A stretch of 64,000 nt of DNA from Lycorma delicatula. Lineage: Eukaryota; Arthropoda; Insecta; Hemiptera; Fulgoridae. Location: the NCBI RefSeq assembly GCF_047948215.1, contig NC_134457.1, positions 82,735,398 through 82,799,397 of the forward strand. The letters are read 5' to 3'. The notes under the pieces are model-generated. The model saw only the letters and a list, made by a program, of their open reading frames with translations. It did no database searches and was not told the DNA's origin. Shown here piece after piece: positions 24,942 to 37,400 of this stretch (position 1 is its first letter; each line of letters starts with the position of its first letter). The translations under genes and the position numbers were made by a program.

Positions 24942-25300
24942 TTACAAAATATAATTGCTACCAGATGAAAACATCTTGCACATTTTATATAATACAATGT
25001 CATCATCGCTATCACTTCCATATAAACTTTCCTCATCATTATTATTGATACTTATATCGCTATCTGACATTTCTGCCTCCAAATCAGTTATCATCATCAT
25101 TATGAAATATAATTTCACTAATACCTTAAGGTAGTTGATCACCAGTAAACAATAAAAATTCATATTTACCATCATTATTTAAAAGCCATCTGTGCTCTTC
25201 TGGTATCAATTGCGATGGAATACACTCATGTGATCTTTGGCAGGTATTGCAAACATAGTGAGCTCTTAAAATGTATTGTTCAAATTTAGAACTTGTGCAT
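24942..25300 (-). pseudogene. Possible remnant ORF inside the inverted-repeat element
   Basis: Minus-strand frames around 25300-24942 read a cysteine pair (CNTC) in a segment like YVCNTCQRSHECIPSQLIPE, then LLNNDGKYEFLLFTGDQLP, a frame change, and an Asp/Ser/Asn-rich acidic run ending DDDIVLYK. The composition is protein-like rather than AT noise. I do not recognise the family. It could be a transposase remnant or captured sequence. Confidence 0.4.
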
Positions 25301-25876
25301 GAAACATTTTTAAAAACAATTTACAAGTGAACTTTATTAATAGCTGCTGGATCATTTTAAAACAAAAAAAGGATATCTACATTGGTGGACATACCTTAAC
25401 AATTTTCATTAAGAAATTCCAAGATATCATTGAGTTCGCTAGAAAACTGCGTTGCATTCCGGTCACTTTCAATCTATATTTTTAAAGGGAAAACTACATT
25501 TTTTTTTCTGCCTATTTGCATATGAGCTTATTTATATACATTGCACATACAAGTTTGTGGACATGGACCTTATGGTTTAAATTTCCTCAAAATTTTTAGA
25601 ACATAAGAGGCTTTCTGCCAGCTACTTATCTTCCACTCAGCTTTCCGCAATTACATATGGATTGTAATAACAATATCCTCTACTTATATTTAAATTTTCA
25701 ATTTTACCAGAGTGATTTACCAACCTTGAAAATTTTCAAATTTTCACCTGCTACAACAGTTTCCAACTTCCACACTGCTTTCCATGAATTATTTACAATC
25801 AACGCAAGTATTACTACTATTTTTGATCATTTTTATCTGTAGACTTAGTAAAAAAAAAAGAGGCCCTTACCTCTTT

Positions 25877-28140
25877 GTCAGATTTCTCTCTCTCTCTCTC
25901 AGTATATCATCTCTCAAGTACATCAGTAGTATGATAAATATGTTAAAAGTTTCATTTATACAGAATTTCTTATATTTCTGGGCCTTGGACATTCTACATT
26001 TTGTAAAATGTAATTAAACTGGGGAATGTGATCATGTTCAATTATATCACAACTTTTTCCACATTCAGTATTATTAAATACTACAACAGAACTGTAAAAT
26101 CGTATGTTAAATCAAACATCTAATATTTTTTGACGATAATAGATCGAGAGAAACCATTTACACTGATTTATTACATTTTTAAAAGGTTTGAACAATTTCA
26201 TACTTTTCTTTTACAATAAAAGGAGTTTTCTTGTTTACAACAAAATTAATACTCATTTTGTGTAACTGTAAAAAAGGTACATTATAACTAAATAATTTAA
26301 ATTACATTGAAAATACTTTACATACAAAAACACAAATATTACAAACTACATAAAAAATAAGCAAAAAAACAACAAAGAAAACAAAGTACAAGAAAAAATA
26401 ATACCCCATACCCACAATAATAAAAAATAAAGATGAATTGTTGGTCATCAAAAATAAATAATTATCTTCACAGCTTACTTCTTACTAGCCTGTATAACAT
26501 GATCAAAAGCATTCCACCACCATTTATATGAATTATGTATAATAAACTTATGTATACAACAAAGCTACAAAACACCTGTTTCACACAACTCATCAGCATT
26601 AGATAATAACTTTAATGTGATTTCAAGATTTTTTGTTACTCAATGATTAAGTGTTGCCAATAGTAAATGTTATTGTTCACACCTACATGATGCAAATACA
26701 CAAAAACAATCTAAAATAGTTATTTTTATGTCTTCTCTTATCACTTTCAAATAAAATTTCTTATTTGCTAAGTAAGTATATTCTTCAACAAATACTTAAA
26801 TAATACTGTAATAACAACATTAAAATTCACATCACAGTTTGCAAAAAAAATATTTTTCCCTATAGTAAATCATATCTCGGTTTTTCAGACAAAAAAGAAA
26901 AACCCTGAAGTGTTTAGTTACAAATGAGTTGAATGAAACTGATATTTTATTAAATTTTTAAATTTTAATGAATAAAGAAGACCCAGTGTTAACTTAAAGG
27001 AAGAAATCTAAGTGAAGGTAAAAAAAGAAGTTTTCAAGTTTAGATTTAGCTAAATATTAAATTTTTACTTTCATTAGAACTGAATAAGATACACACATGT
27101 GTGGATGTTATGATACCCACATTAGCAGGCAAAAGGTTCACAGAATGACTGTACTACATTTGGTGTAAGAGGTAGTACACAAACTTGTAGCATGTAAGAA
27201 ACACTACAACTTAAACAATTATGGCAATGAATAAAATTACAGTAACACACAATTTTATTACAAATATCAATTTATTTATGGTAGGGTAATTCTTACGCTG
27301 AATGTAATCAATTCTTGTTATAATAGCCCACAGTTAGGATTTTGACTAATCCGTTATTTTTCCAAACATTTAAAATATGTTAAAAAACCCATTTAAGTAT
27401 ATAATCTGAAGTGTGATCAGTTCAGAAATTTCAATTTTTTATATTACCACTCACTAATTTTCTAAGTGATAGAAGGCTTAAAAACGCGGCCACCGAGTGT
27501 CTTATGAAATTAGGGAAGGAATTCTGTAAAGATGATATAGAAAAACTAGTGCCATGATGTAAGCACACATATTTTGAGCGTTAATTATATATTAAAATAA
27601 ATTTTACTTTATTTAATTCCAGCTAGCATTCTTTACTTTCTGAATGAACCACTTATACATCAAGTATATTTAACAAACTGTAACTGATCATACTGAAAAC
27701 TCTGCTAATGAACAGATGATGCCCCTAATGGCTATGATATTTTATATTTCTTTATTTACACTCAGGAAGCAGACTTTGGTTACGGTTATGTTGTGCAATC
27801 ATTCCAAAAGATTTTTTTAATGCTCTTGTTAAAGTAGTTCATGGATATCTCATCCTGGAAATTATTAATTTATTTTTTCAAAGTGCACATTCTGTACTCA
27901 TGGTTTTCACATTTATTTAAAATTTACCTGAATTTCTTTTATGTTAAAAAAATATTAAAATACTATAATGTAAATATAAAATATTATTTTGATTGGGCTG
28001 ATTAGATGATGGCCTAAAAAATAATCAAATAGAAAGTCATCATACTGTGTATACTTATTTTTTGTGTAGACAGAAGAGAGGTCTATATAAATAAATTTTT
28101 TTTTCATTTTGCTGAATTTCTTATTTTCTTAATAAAAGTT
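25877..28140. other. RpS24 distal intron, middle part
   Basis: No host exon recognised. A small mariner C-terminal remnant sits at 27481-27565. A TC run lies at 25888-25901. Confidence 0.35.
27481..27565 (+). mobile_element. Possible mariner C-terminal remnant
   Basis: The plus strand reads NAATECLMKLGKEFCKDDIE then KLVP, stop. The block resembles the …EFYKDGIEKLV… segment near the end of mariner transposases. It also stands out by higher GC (GCGGCCACCGAG). Short, so uncertain. Confidence 0.35.
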
Positions 28141-29110
28141 TGTCTTCAAACAAGTGGAGTATGACAAAGTTCACAGACTTATGCTGAAAAAATCATTTAT
28201 TGACATTTATATGCATTGGACCATTCAAAGTACTTCCCCTGAGCTATAATGTTCTCTTCTCAATTCTCCTTTTCCAGCCTTCAAAGCATTTGAAAAACAA
28301 CTCTGTTACAGTCGACAGCACCTCTGATATGTTTACTCTTTAATAGTCTAGTCAGAAAATGGCTCTTTCAATTTTTTTTTATTACTTGGAAATAAAAAAA
28401 AAATAACAGGTCAAATCTGGTGAGTATGACTTCAAGGATGGTGATGGCCATTTTCACTAACTGCTTGATGATGGTCGAGTGAGAGGGTGTGTTGTGTGAA
28501 GCACCCATAATTAGTCTTGCTACAAATCGGGTCTCTTTCTATGAACTTTTTCACACAGATGTTTCATTACTTCCAGGTAGTAACCAGAATAACTGTCTGA
28601 CCCTGTCAAACTCATTTTTGGTGCACAATTCCATGTAAGTAAAAAAAAAACCATCAGCAATATCTTGATTTTGACATTCTGGCTTTTTTGTGTGGCTTAT
28701 CTGGTTTTTTCCATTCCATGCTTTGCTTCTTCATCTCAGGACATATTAGTAAACCCATGTTTCACCTCCTGTTATAACATTTTGATATGTCTGCATTCTC
28801 CAACCAATCTTGAAAAATATTTTCTTTTACTTCACCTAGAAAGTTTTTTTAGAATGGTCTTCACACAATGCTTTGATATACCAAACTCTTGTGCGAGGAT
28901 GAGGCACATGGTTTCTTATTTGATTATGGTGACATCTCTGAATGCAAGGCGACAGTTTGAGTTCAGGCTTGTTCAATTTTTCTGGGCAAAAACATAATTT
29001 CAAATAGTGGGTGTTCTCATATCTGAATCCTAACCACCCACTTGCCAACAAACTTCTTTAAACTTGCCAACTAGCTGCTCTTCAAAATTGTGATTAATAT
29101 CCATCATCAC
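28141..29110 (-). mobile_element. Decayed mariner element
   Basis: Read on the minus strand, blocks of a mariner transposase follow in order. MMDINHNFEEQL is near 29103. LAQEFGISKHCVKTILKKLS (helix-turn-helix) is at about 28897-28838. An ETWVY-type block (here NMGLLICPEMKKQSMEW) and KARMSKSRY fall at about 28760-28670. HGIVHQK, SDSYSGYYLEVMKHLCEKVH and RKRPDL are at about 28630-28535. YSPDLTCYFF is near 28410, and a CFEGWKRR…IIAQGKYFEW-like end at about 28290-28220. Frameshifts and stops throughout mean it is inactive. It sits in the long 3' intron of RpS24. Terminal repeats were not resolved. Confidence 0.8.
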
Positions 29111-29489
29111 AATAGAAAAGTAAAAATGCACAAAAACAGAGCTACACTCAATACAATGTTGTCAAGAGAACTGAAAACATTACACGACTGCATGAAATGT
29201 TAACAATCCCTTTGCCACAGCTGTCAACCTCCCAGTGTTGCCATCGCAGTCACAATAAAATGTGTTAATTTTTTTCTTCATACCTTTTATATAAAAAATT
29301 AATATGATAATTATTAATTATATGATACAGAGGTAAAATGCGACAAAAGGTAGTTTACCATTACAGGCAACACATTTATGTCATACAAGTTTTTTTGTTA
29401 ATGCACACTAGACTTACTATTAAATAAATTTTAGTCAAGTTGGGGCCCTGTAGTTATTATGTTTACCATAACAAATGATATATACAGAT
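29111..29489. other. RpS24 distal intron, no gene seen
   Basis: AT-rich, with no recognised feature apart from a possible mariner end near 29240. Confidence 0.3.
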
Positions 29490-29499
29490 AGAACCAATA

Positions 29500-29790
29500 T
29501 GAAAGACCCTCAAGGTGTGAGGGGTCACGAGGGTGTTCCTGGCATGTAAAAAGCAAGACAGGAGCTAGTAGGTTAAGGACAGGAAGGGTAGACCTCCAGT
29601 GAAGGAATGCGTTGGCTGTTCAGAAGGGAGGTTGGCGTGTTCCATTGAGGCTGGGGGGACCCCGATGGGTGAGCCCTTTGCAAAAGGGACCCAGACAGGG
29701 CTGGGAGAATGCTGCCACGACACTCTGAGGTGACTGTGTTATGCTTGGTGGCGAAGACTGGTTGCCTTGGGGTGTTAGAAAAAGAAAGAA
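29500..29790 (+). mobile_element. GC-rich retroposed fragment with target duplication
   Basis: An island of about 55% GC in AT-rich DNA, with AGGCTGGGGGGACCCCGATG and GCAAAAGGGACCCAGACAGG, ends in a purine-rich AGAAAAAGAAAGAA tail. A perfect 10-bp duplication AGAACCAATA flanks it (29490-29499 and 29791-29800). This shows target-primed insertion. It is probably the 3' end of a non-LTR retrotransposon (R1-like by composition) or a SINE. One frame reads GVRGHEGVPG near 29514, which may be chance. Confidence 0.75.
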
Positions 29791-30470
29791 AGAACCAATA
29801 GCATTAAATTACTGTTACAAATAGGTCTTTATGTATTAACCTCCGTCTCATCAACCGACATCCACGAGGAAAAAATCCTATATGCGATCTTGTTTTTTTT
29901 AAGGTAAGGTTGTTTACATTTCAACCAAGTTATAGATAACAATTTGTTATTAAAATTATTTACAATAGTCCAACTATTTTTTCAATATAAGTTATCTTCA
30001 TAATACAAAGGCACTTAAATTTAAAAATTTTTCTTGCCAGTTCTTAATACTGGTTGAAGAGCTAACTTATGAACTAAAAGTAAAAAATAATTTGCAATGT
30101 TTGGTTTAATGTGTTTGCAGTGCTTTAGATCTTACTTTTCTGTCACATATATAAATACTCATATATGTTTGTATGAGACATGTATTAAATCTTTGATGCA
30201 TAATTCTAAGACTTTTAACTAAAAAGCAGTCTTACAGTTGCAATTGTAGAAAATGCTGCCTTCTTTATTAATGGAAAAATGCAATTTTATTACTGTATTA
30301 GTTGTAATAATTATTTATAAAATTGCACAGCAAAGCTATTTCCACATAATGTTAAAATTCCAATATATAACTGTATCAAAAAGAAAAGTTGCAGTTAAAA
30401 CTTTGAATTTTTAAGTTCTTTGTTTCATATTAAAAACTGTCATCACTCATTAATACATTTTTTTTTACAG

Positions 30471-30566
30471 CTCGGAAATCTTTCTCTACCAAGTGATACA
30501 TTATTTGAGGATTCCCCAATAAGTCAAACAAAAAATTCTGAAAATGAATTCACGATGGAAAGATAA
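30471..30566 (+). CDS. Candidate C-terminal exon of an unknown plus-strand gene
   Basis: A strong acceptor (ACATTTTTTTTTACAG) is followed by 31 open codons, beginning LGNLSLPSDTLFEDSPISQT, and a TAA. Composition (Ser, Pro, Asp, Glu) is unlike AT noise. No upstream partner exon was found, so it could be chance, a relic, or an alternative exon of a gene running through the RpS24 intron on the other strand. Confidence 0.3.
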   Translation, partial: LGNLSLPSDTLFEDSPISQTKNSENEFTMER

Positions 30567-31356
30567 TTATTATTAATAATTAGTCTTTCTTTCCAATCTA
30601 CTTGGTTTTAATGATAAATATTTATAATACATATGTTTAACTTTAATTAACAAAATGTATGCAAAATAAGTAAAAGAAATATAGATATTTGATATCCATT
30701 TTTGTGAAAATTTTACTTTTAATTTTTGAAATTCAACTAAGGATAGTTTTTTCTGTTTGAAGGTCGGTGTGAATGAGAGTAATAAGGTAATCTCAAGAAA
30801 AATTGCCTACTAGATGATGTCATATTCAATTTATTATGTGCTAGGATGAAGTTTGAAAATTTAAGTAAAATATTTTTAAAGATATAAATCTTAATAAGTC
30901 ATATGGTGAAATACTTACTATACAGTTAATTTCACTATTGTGGTAGAACAATCTTACTCTAAAGGATGAAAATTACCACTATAAATAAAGGGTTAATAGT
31001 ATAAGATAAAGAAGTTACTGCATAATGAATATAAACAGATATTAACAATACGATAGCAAGAACATAAAAATTCAGTCAAGCAAAATTAATCTGATGTACA
31101 AAAGATTTACACCAATTAACAATGCATCAATAAATGTCCACCTGTAAAAATAAAGGAAGAATATCTATGAAAATATAACCATTTTAACAATAAATCATTT
31201 AGTAGTAACTTCCTATCAACACCCATTCTGCTCAACATAAAAAATACAAAAATTTAATTTGTAATACAATCTAAGTTAACAATGATAAAAATAGAATTAT
31301 TAACCACTATACAATAAGAAATAATCAATACAATTTTTACTATACTATCTACATAC
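30567..31356. other. RpS24 distal intron, proximal end
   Basis: No gene. On the minus strand it holds an alternative RpS24 acceptor (TTATTTTTACAG, AG at 31143-31142) that would make a short last exon ending VDIY-stop. Confidence 0.4.
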
Positions 31357-31473
31357 CTTTTTACCACTGGAGGCACCAACTTTTGACTTCTTGGTACCTC
31401 TCACCTTCTTCATTCTGTTCTTTCTTTCCTTACGCTGTTTTCTTGTCTGGGTCTTCTTTTCAAATAATCCATG
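31357..31473 (-). CDS. RpS24: RpS24 exon 4
   Basis: The 117-base exon encodes residues 95-133, from [18 protein letters not shown] to KVGASSGKK. The acceptor is TTATTACAG. The last AAG is followed by GTATGT, a near-ideal donor, so the stop codon must lie in a later exon, or four codons on if the intron is kept (TAG at 31347-31345). Confidence 0.95.
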
Positions 31474-34400
31474 CTGTAATAAAACAAAATTAGATTTGCA
31501 TGATATAATAATAAAAAAACTTCCACTTTCTTAATAAAAATTCTGACTAGAATGAACCATAATTTATCATACTTTTACACCATTTAATCATCAATATAAA
31601 CAAGCAGAAAACAACATTGTTTTTAAAATTATTTAGAATAGTGATCTCCACTTAAGGGTTATTTCTCACCTTTTATAATTAAATTTTTTTATTAAATAAG
31701 GTGGTAGTTGTAAATTGATAAAACTGGCAATCACTGATTTCTGATCATCTAAAAGCCTTGACTATCTCTTTTAAAAATACCTAAGCCACAAACCCACAAG
31801 TATCAATGTACTAATAGTTATGGTCATAGTTCTGAAGTAGGAGGAACTATTTAAAAAAAAAAAAAAAACTTAGAAGTTTATAATTTTTATTCTTAATGTT
31901 TTTGAATGTGAAAGTCATGCATACTTTCTTATTTCCAAGAATGCCTTTCACATTTAGTTCAACATTTCCTACTTTTAACTTAAAGTTGAGGTAATGTCTG
32001 TATTTGTTCCTCAGGTATCAAAATAAAGATAAGATTTATTCAAAGTGAAATAACATGGAAGATGAAATTTCAAAGACTTTTCAGCTCATTTCTTGTTATC
32101 AGAAAATAATTTCACCCAAAATCTACCCTAAATACATCTTCTAAAAATGCATTTAATAGTCATCAAAAGTCACATTGATAATTTTTTTCATTGGACTTGT
32201 CAATTATACTTTATATACTGAAATTTATTTTCATAAATTTTCAGAATTTGATACAAGATAGTAATCTTTGAAACTATTCCCTGAATTTTACAGATACTCA
32301 ATGAACACACATTTTATCTCTTGGATAATTTTTCATTACTAGGCTCCAGACACGACTTCAATGCTAGGAGTGTTATGACAACTAGTACCTTTAATACAGC
32401 TTGCCCATGGCTGTAGTTCTGTAATAAGTTTCTCAATATTTTCTTTGATTAAGAAATTTAATAGGGGTCAAACCTATGAGAAATATTCATATCACCACTT
32501 TGAAGGTTTGTATTAGATGTTACATATAACACTCTCTACTAAGTAGGTTGTCTGACAATTAAGTAATCTTGTTCAGTTAATTACATGGAGATTTAACATC
32601 AATGAAAATAGCCACACTACTTTCAATATGCAATTCAAGGAATCTGTTTTTTCCTTTCGACAGCCAACACTTCAGTATGTAAAAAACCTAACTGTGTATG
32701 TGCTAGCTTCCAATTGTTTACATAATTTTCTGTGAACTCTGAAGTTCAGGGGGATGAGGATTTCTAAGTTATATTATTACTATCATTAAGCAGTTTTTGG
32801 TTTGTTTGATGTCTTTGTAACCAAAATAAATGTAGCATATCCATTCCATAATATTGCCACTTTCTACCTGGGCAACAAGTCCAGTGATTTTATTTTAATG
32901 TAGCATATCCATTCCATAATATTGCCACTTTCTACCTGGGCAACAAGTCCAGTGATTTTATTTTAATAATTCATACATTTTTATGTTACTCTACATTGTA
33001 AACAGTATTAAAAATATTCCCATGTCAGAAGATCATTAACTTAAAAAATGGACAATAAAAGTTTTACTAAGTGCAGTTAACAACACAACATTATTTTTAA
33101 AAGAATGCACAACAATGTTCAGGATTTTTTTAAAATTAATATTCTTATAAAATAGATAAAAAAATAATTATTAACTTACTCTAGCAAGCCTGTGTTTTGG
33201 TTCAAATTTTTTTGCAAAATCTAGAGTCTCATAAATTAAAGCAAACCCTGTTGATTTACTACCTCCAAAAGCAGTTCTAAACCCAAAACAAAAGACAACA
33301 TCAGGAGTAACTTTGTATAGTTTGGCGAGTTTTTCTCTGATTTCAGTCTTTTTAACTGATGACTGTCCAGGATGTAAAACATCTACAACCTATAAAAAAA
33401 TTATTCTATTACAATTTTTCAAAACCAACATCACAAGATTAAATAGTAAAATTTAAATCTAATAATTAAATTTTCTCTTTTACAAATTAATCTTAGTTAT
33501 ATTAACATCACTTCTTTAAATGTCTGGCAAATTTTGTGGATTAAAGGATTTGAATAATTAAATGTGGGCTGTTTAGAAATGAATGAGCTTATTTGCTTAT
33601 AGACACCTATGAATTCTATTCTGGATTTATTATTCTTTCCTGGATTTATACTAAAACTTCTGTTTTTAGTCTTTGGAGACAAGGCAATTTTCTACACTTT
33701 AACCTACAATAGATTGTTTTAAGAAACAATGCTGCATGGTTTGCAAATAATTGATTTTTGGGTGAAAATATAACAAGTTCGGCACTTATTTTGAAACACA
33801 GCAGGTAACCCGTTTGCATCATCTGCTGATGATAGAAAAATGGTACAACAGGGACTTTTGTGATTCCTTCTTATCATTTAAAGTAGCATGGTCATTCCAA
33901 ATGAAATGAACCAATCCAGATTAACGTTGCTTGACCATTTCAAATAAAATTAATATTTTTGTCCGAACAATCTCCAAATCTTGACTTTTGAATGCGAGGT
34001 TCATTTCAGATTCAATTTTTATTAAACAGTTTTATATGAAATATGGTAAAAATCATTAAAATTGTCATCAATGTCAGATAATTTTGTTTTTACATAATCT
34101 CTCCTCATAATCACTCTTGTATATCTTTTAGTATTTTCAACTGCGATTTAAAGAAATGCTAAAGAGATATTTCTGAAGTTTTATATGTATAAAAATAATT
34201 AAATTTTGATCTTTAGTATCACTTTGAATGTACAGTATCTAAATCCTTTTTTTTATGTCTGAAAGAAAACAAAAATTTTTTACTATAGACCTTCAAACTT
34301 GATATGCAAACTCAAAGGTGAGTATAATATTTTATGAAAGTACAATAAGAAAATAAAAATTTTAGTGTTATAAAGTAATATCTGGGTAAAATATTAACTT

Positions 34401-37400
34401 GCATCATAAAGACTTGATTAGTAATAACAGAAGGAAGTCCACAATATAGTTGAAAATTTCTTCACAAAACCACTTAATCGATATCTTATTTATATCTAAC
34501 ATGTTCTACTACTTTTTAACACTTCACCAAAAAGAAACCTTTGCTATAAAAATTGCTACCAGTGATGTTAATGTAATGTACAGACTCCATTTTGTAGCCA
34601 AAAACAAATTTATTCTAAAATTCAATAAGATACAAGTTATACAATACTAGTAAAATGACCATATATATCTTAATTACAATTAGAAATTAATTCAAGTAAA
34701 AAGGGAAAACCATTGTAAATCATAATACTTTATATTCTCCAGAAAGAACATTTATAAGAGCTGCATTTTCAGTAGAAAACTGTGGAGGATGGTGCTGTTA
34801 ATTAGCTCAAAAAAAAAGATTCCATTAATTTTGAGAAGCAGGCCATTTGCAAACTTTAACATTTTAAGTGTTTTCACATTTCACCACATATTATTTATTA
34901 GGTTTGACAAGAAAGTAATTTCAATTTTCAGAAATAGATATCTTTATGTTTGTTTTGAAGGGCTTCTGTCAATGTTATGATATTTTTCTTTTGGCATTTG
35001 ATAGTTGTTATCTTTTGCATATTTTAGAAGCACATTACATTTAATTTTATTTACACCTGTTGTCTATGTAAATTTTAACAGCAAGTGCAAAAATGAACAC
35101 TCTACAAGTTTTCCTTTTTTTCCATTAAGGCAAAAAAGCTGCTGATGCTCACAGATGTGTGAAGTCTATGGTGCTGTTTGTCTAAAATAAAACACATGTC
35201 AGGATTGGTTTAAAAAATTCCGTTCTGGAGATTTTTCACTCAAAGATCACAACATTCTGTTCAACCAACCAAAGTTCATAAAGACATTAATTGTTCAATT
35301 AATATTCAATTCAAGGGCATTAATTGAATTGAATATGAACTGTGCGAAAGGTTAATATATCACAAGCAACAACTGAAAATCACATCAAATGTCTTGAACT
35401 TGTTAAAAAGCTTGATATTTGTATTCTGCATAAATTGAAAGAGATTCAGTTAATACAATGAATCAATATTTGTGATATGCATCTCAAACACAATTAAGTC
35501 AACCCTTTACTGAAACTAATCATCACTGGTGATGAATGTATATGATTGATCTCCCATGTTATTTGTCTTGGGAAATCTACAATATGTATATTGTGCTATC
35601 CTACCTAATTGAAACTGGATGTCAATTTGTATCTAAAATTGAATATTTAGTTTTAATATTTTGGACATAGCACATCTATGTACCACATGATAAATAAATA
35701 CTGGTGATGAAAAATGGGATCGTCTACAATAATATCAATTAAAACAATCTGGTCTGTGCATGATAAATTAGCACAAGCCATATAAAAAGCTGAATTACAT
35801 TAAAAAGGCATCATGCTGTCATTTCAGTAGTATTACAAAGGTGTTATATATTTTGAGCTGCTTCCAAGGAACCAAACGATCAATCAGATGATTATTGTAA
35901 ACACCAAATGAAACTGGAAGAAGCAAGCAATCGAAAAAAAGACAGCCAGCATTGACAAATTGAAAAGAATTGTGTTCCACTAAGACAATGCAAGGCCTCG
36001 TAAATCTTTGGTAACTTGTGGAAAGTTATTGGAACTTAGTTGGGAAGTTATGTCTCATCCCCTACAAAGCCCCAACCGAGCACCATCAGATTACCATTTT
36101 GAAGTTTGCAAAACTTTTTGAATGGTAAAACTTTTACCACTAATGATGATGACCTGAAATCACAGCCTTCTGTTTTTTTGCTGATAAGGACCCGAAGTTC
36201 CATGAGCGCAGAATCATGAAGTTATCAAAAAGATGGCAAAAGGACAAAATGGAAAATATATAATTGATTAAAGTTCATTCTATGTATAAAAAGAATTGAA
36301 TTTAATTTCCTACTACAAAACCAAAATTAATTTCTTGCCAATCCAGTAGTTTTGAAGAAATTATAAATATTGCATAGCAATCATTAAAAACTAATTTAAT
36401 AATACATAAATTTTTACCATCTGCTTCCGACATAGCAGCTTATTTGTCATAAATTTTCTTGTCCTAATGGTTGCTGTTCCTTCCGTCTGAAAAGAAAATT
36501 AAATTTCAATGTCTAAGACAAATATTTAAAACTGTTAATTATTCAGTGCCCATGAAAGGGAAAATTGTCTAAAAGTTTTTTTTAATACACTGCTTACAAT
36601 GCACTTTAGCTAGAAAGAATAATTATAAGTCTTCATTCATGGTATAACAGCCATAAAAAGCAAATAACAAAATATGCAATATTAAAAATAGATTTTATTC
36701 GAAGTGGATTTACAAAGTGGAAAACAGATAATAATGGTGATGCAATATGTAACTACTATATCACGAGGACTTAAATTAAATATCAAATTTCAGGCATTCA
36801 CTGATTTTGATAAGTAATAGAATGCAGTAAAAAATTAATTTTGGTGAAATATAATCTTGAATATATAACAGATCTAAAAAATCCAAAAGAACATATTTTC
36901 GTGACTTTAAGCAAGTCATTTTGGGTCATTGTTACGAATGATTTTTTTTATTATAATCTATATAATTGAATTTCCTCAAATTCTATTGCTTACAGAATTC
37001 AAAGTTATGAGCACATTTAGTCAAAAAGAAAACTATTACAAACTAATTTAGTGGAAATATTAGTGATTAAACTTTCCAACAGACTGACACATAGATGTGT
37101 CAGCCTCTGAACGTTTCATTATTTATAATGAAGATAAAGAGCGAAATTTTGCAAGGCACCTTGATGAGACAGTAAGTTATAAATAAATATTTATTACCGT
37201 GATGTAATGTTAGAAAACCAAAACTGATATAAATATGACAGTAATATAGCTGTAAAATTTTATTATCTTGCTTAAAAAACATCCAAACGTGAAACTAGAT
37301 TAATGGAAAAATTTGTTTCCAGTGTAAAATAACATGTATGAAAACCAATTATATTTAATTACATCTAAAAAAAAATTTACTCAAATAAATTAAAACATGT

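Larger units (their letters stand above)
24236..25876. mobile_element. DNA transposon with ~490-bp terminal inverted repeats
   Basis: The left arm (about 24236-24724) and right arm (about 25366-25876) are inverted copies along almost their whole length. The outer ends are AAGAGATAAGGGCC and AAGAGGTAAGGGCC (read inward). Shared inner blocks include AGTAGCTGGCAGAAAGCCTC, ATATCTTGGAAATTTCTTAA (ATCTTGGAATTTCTTAA in the right arm) and TGTAGATA. Overall the arms are perhaps 80% alike, by eye. The 640-bp centre, read on the minus strand, has a CNTCQRSHECIPSQLIPEEH-like stretch (about 25190-25250) and an acidic run (MSDSDISINNNDEESLYGSD, about 25014-25072), so it may hold the remains of a protein gene. 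Long arms occur in Mutator, Kolobok and other groups; no group is assigned. Confidence 0.85.

Noticed and set aside
28665..28997. 110-residue plus-strand open frame
   Set aside because: It lies antisense to the mariner transposase blocks and has no independent support.
34005..34080. Second C/D-box-like arrangement on the minus strand
   Set aside because: The terminal stem is only 3-4 bp and such box pairs are frequent by chance in AT-rich DNA.
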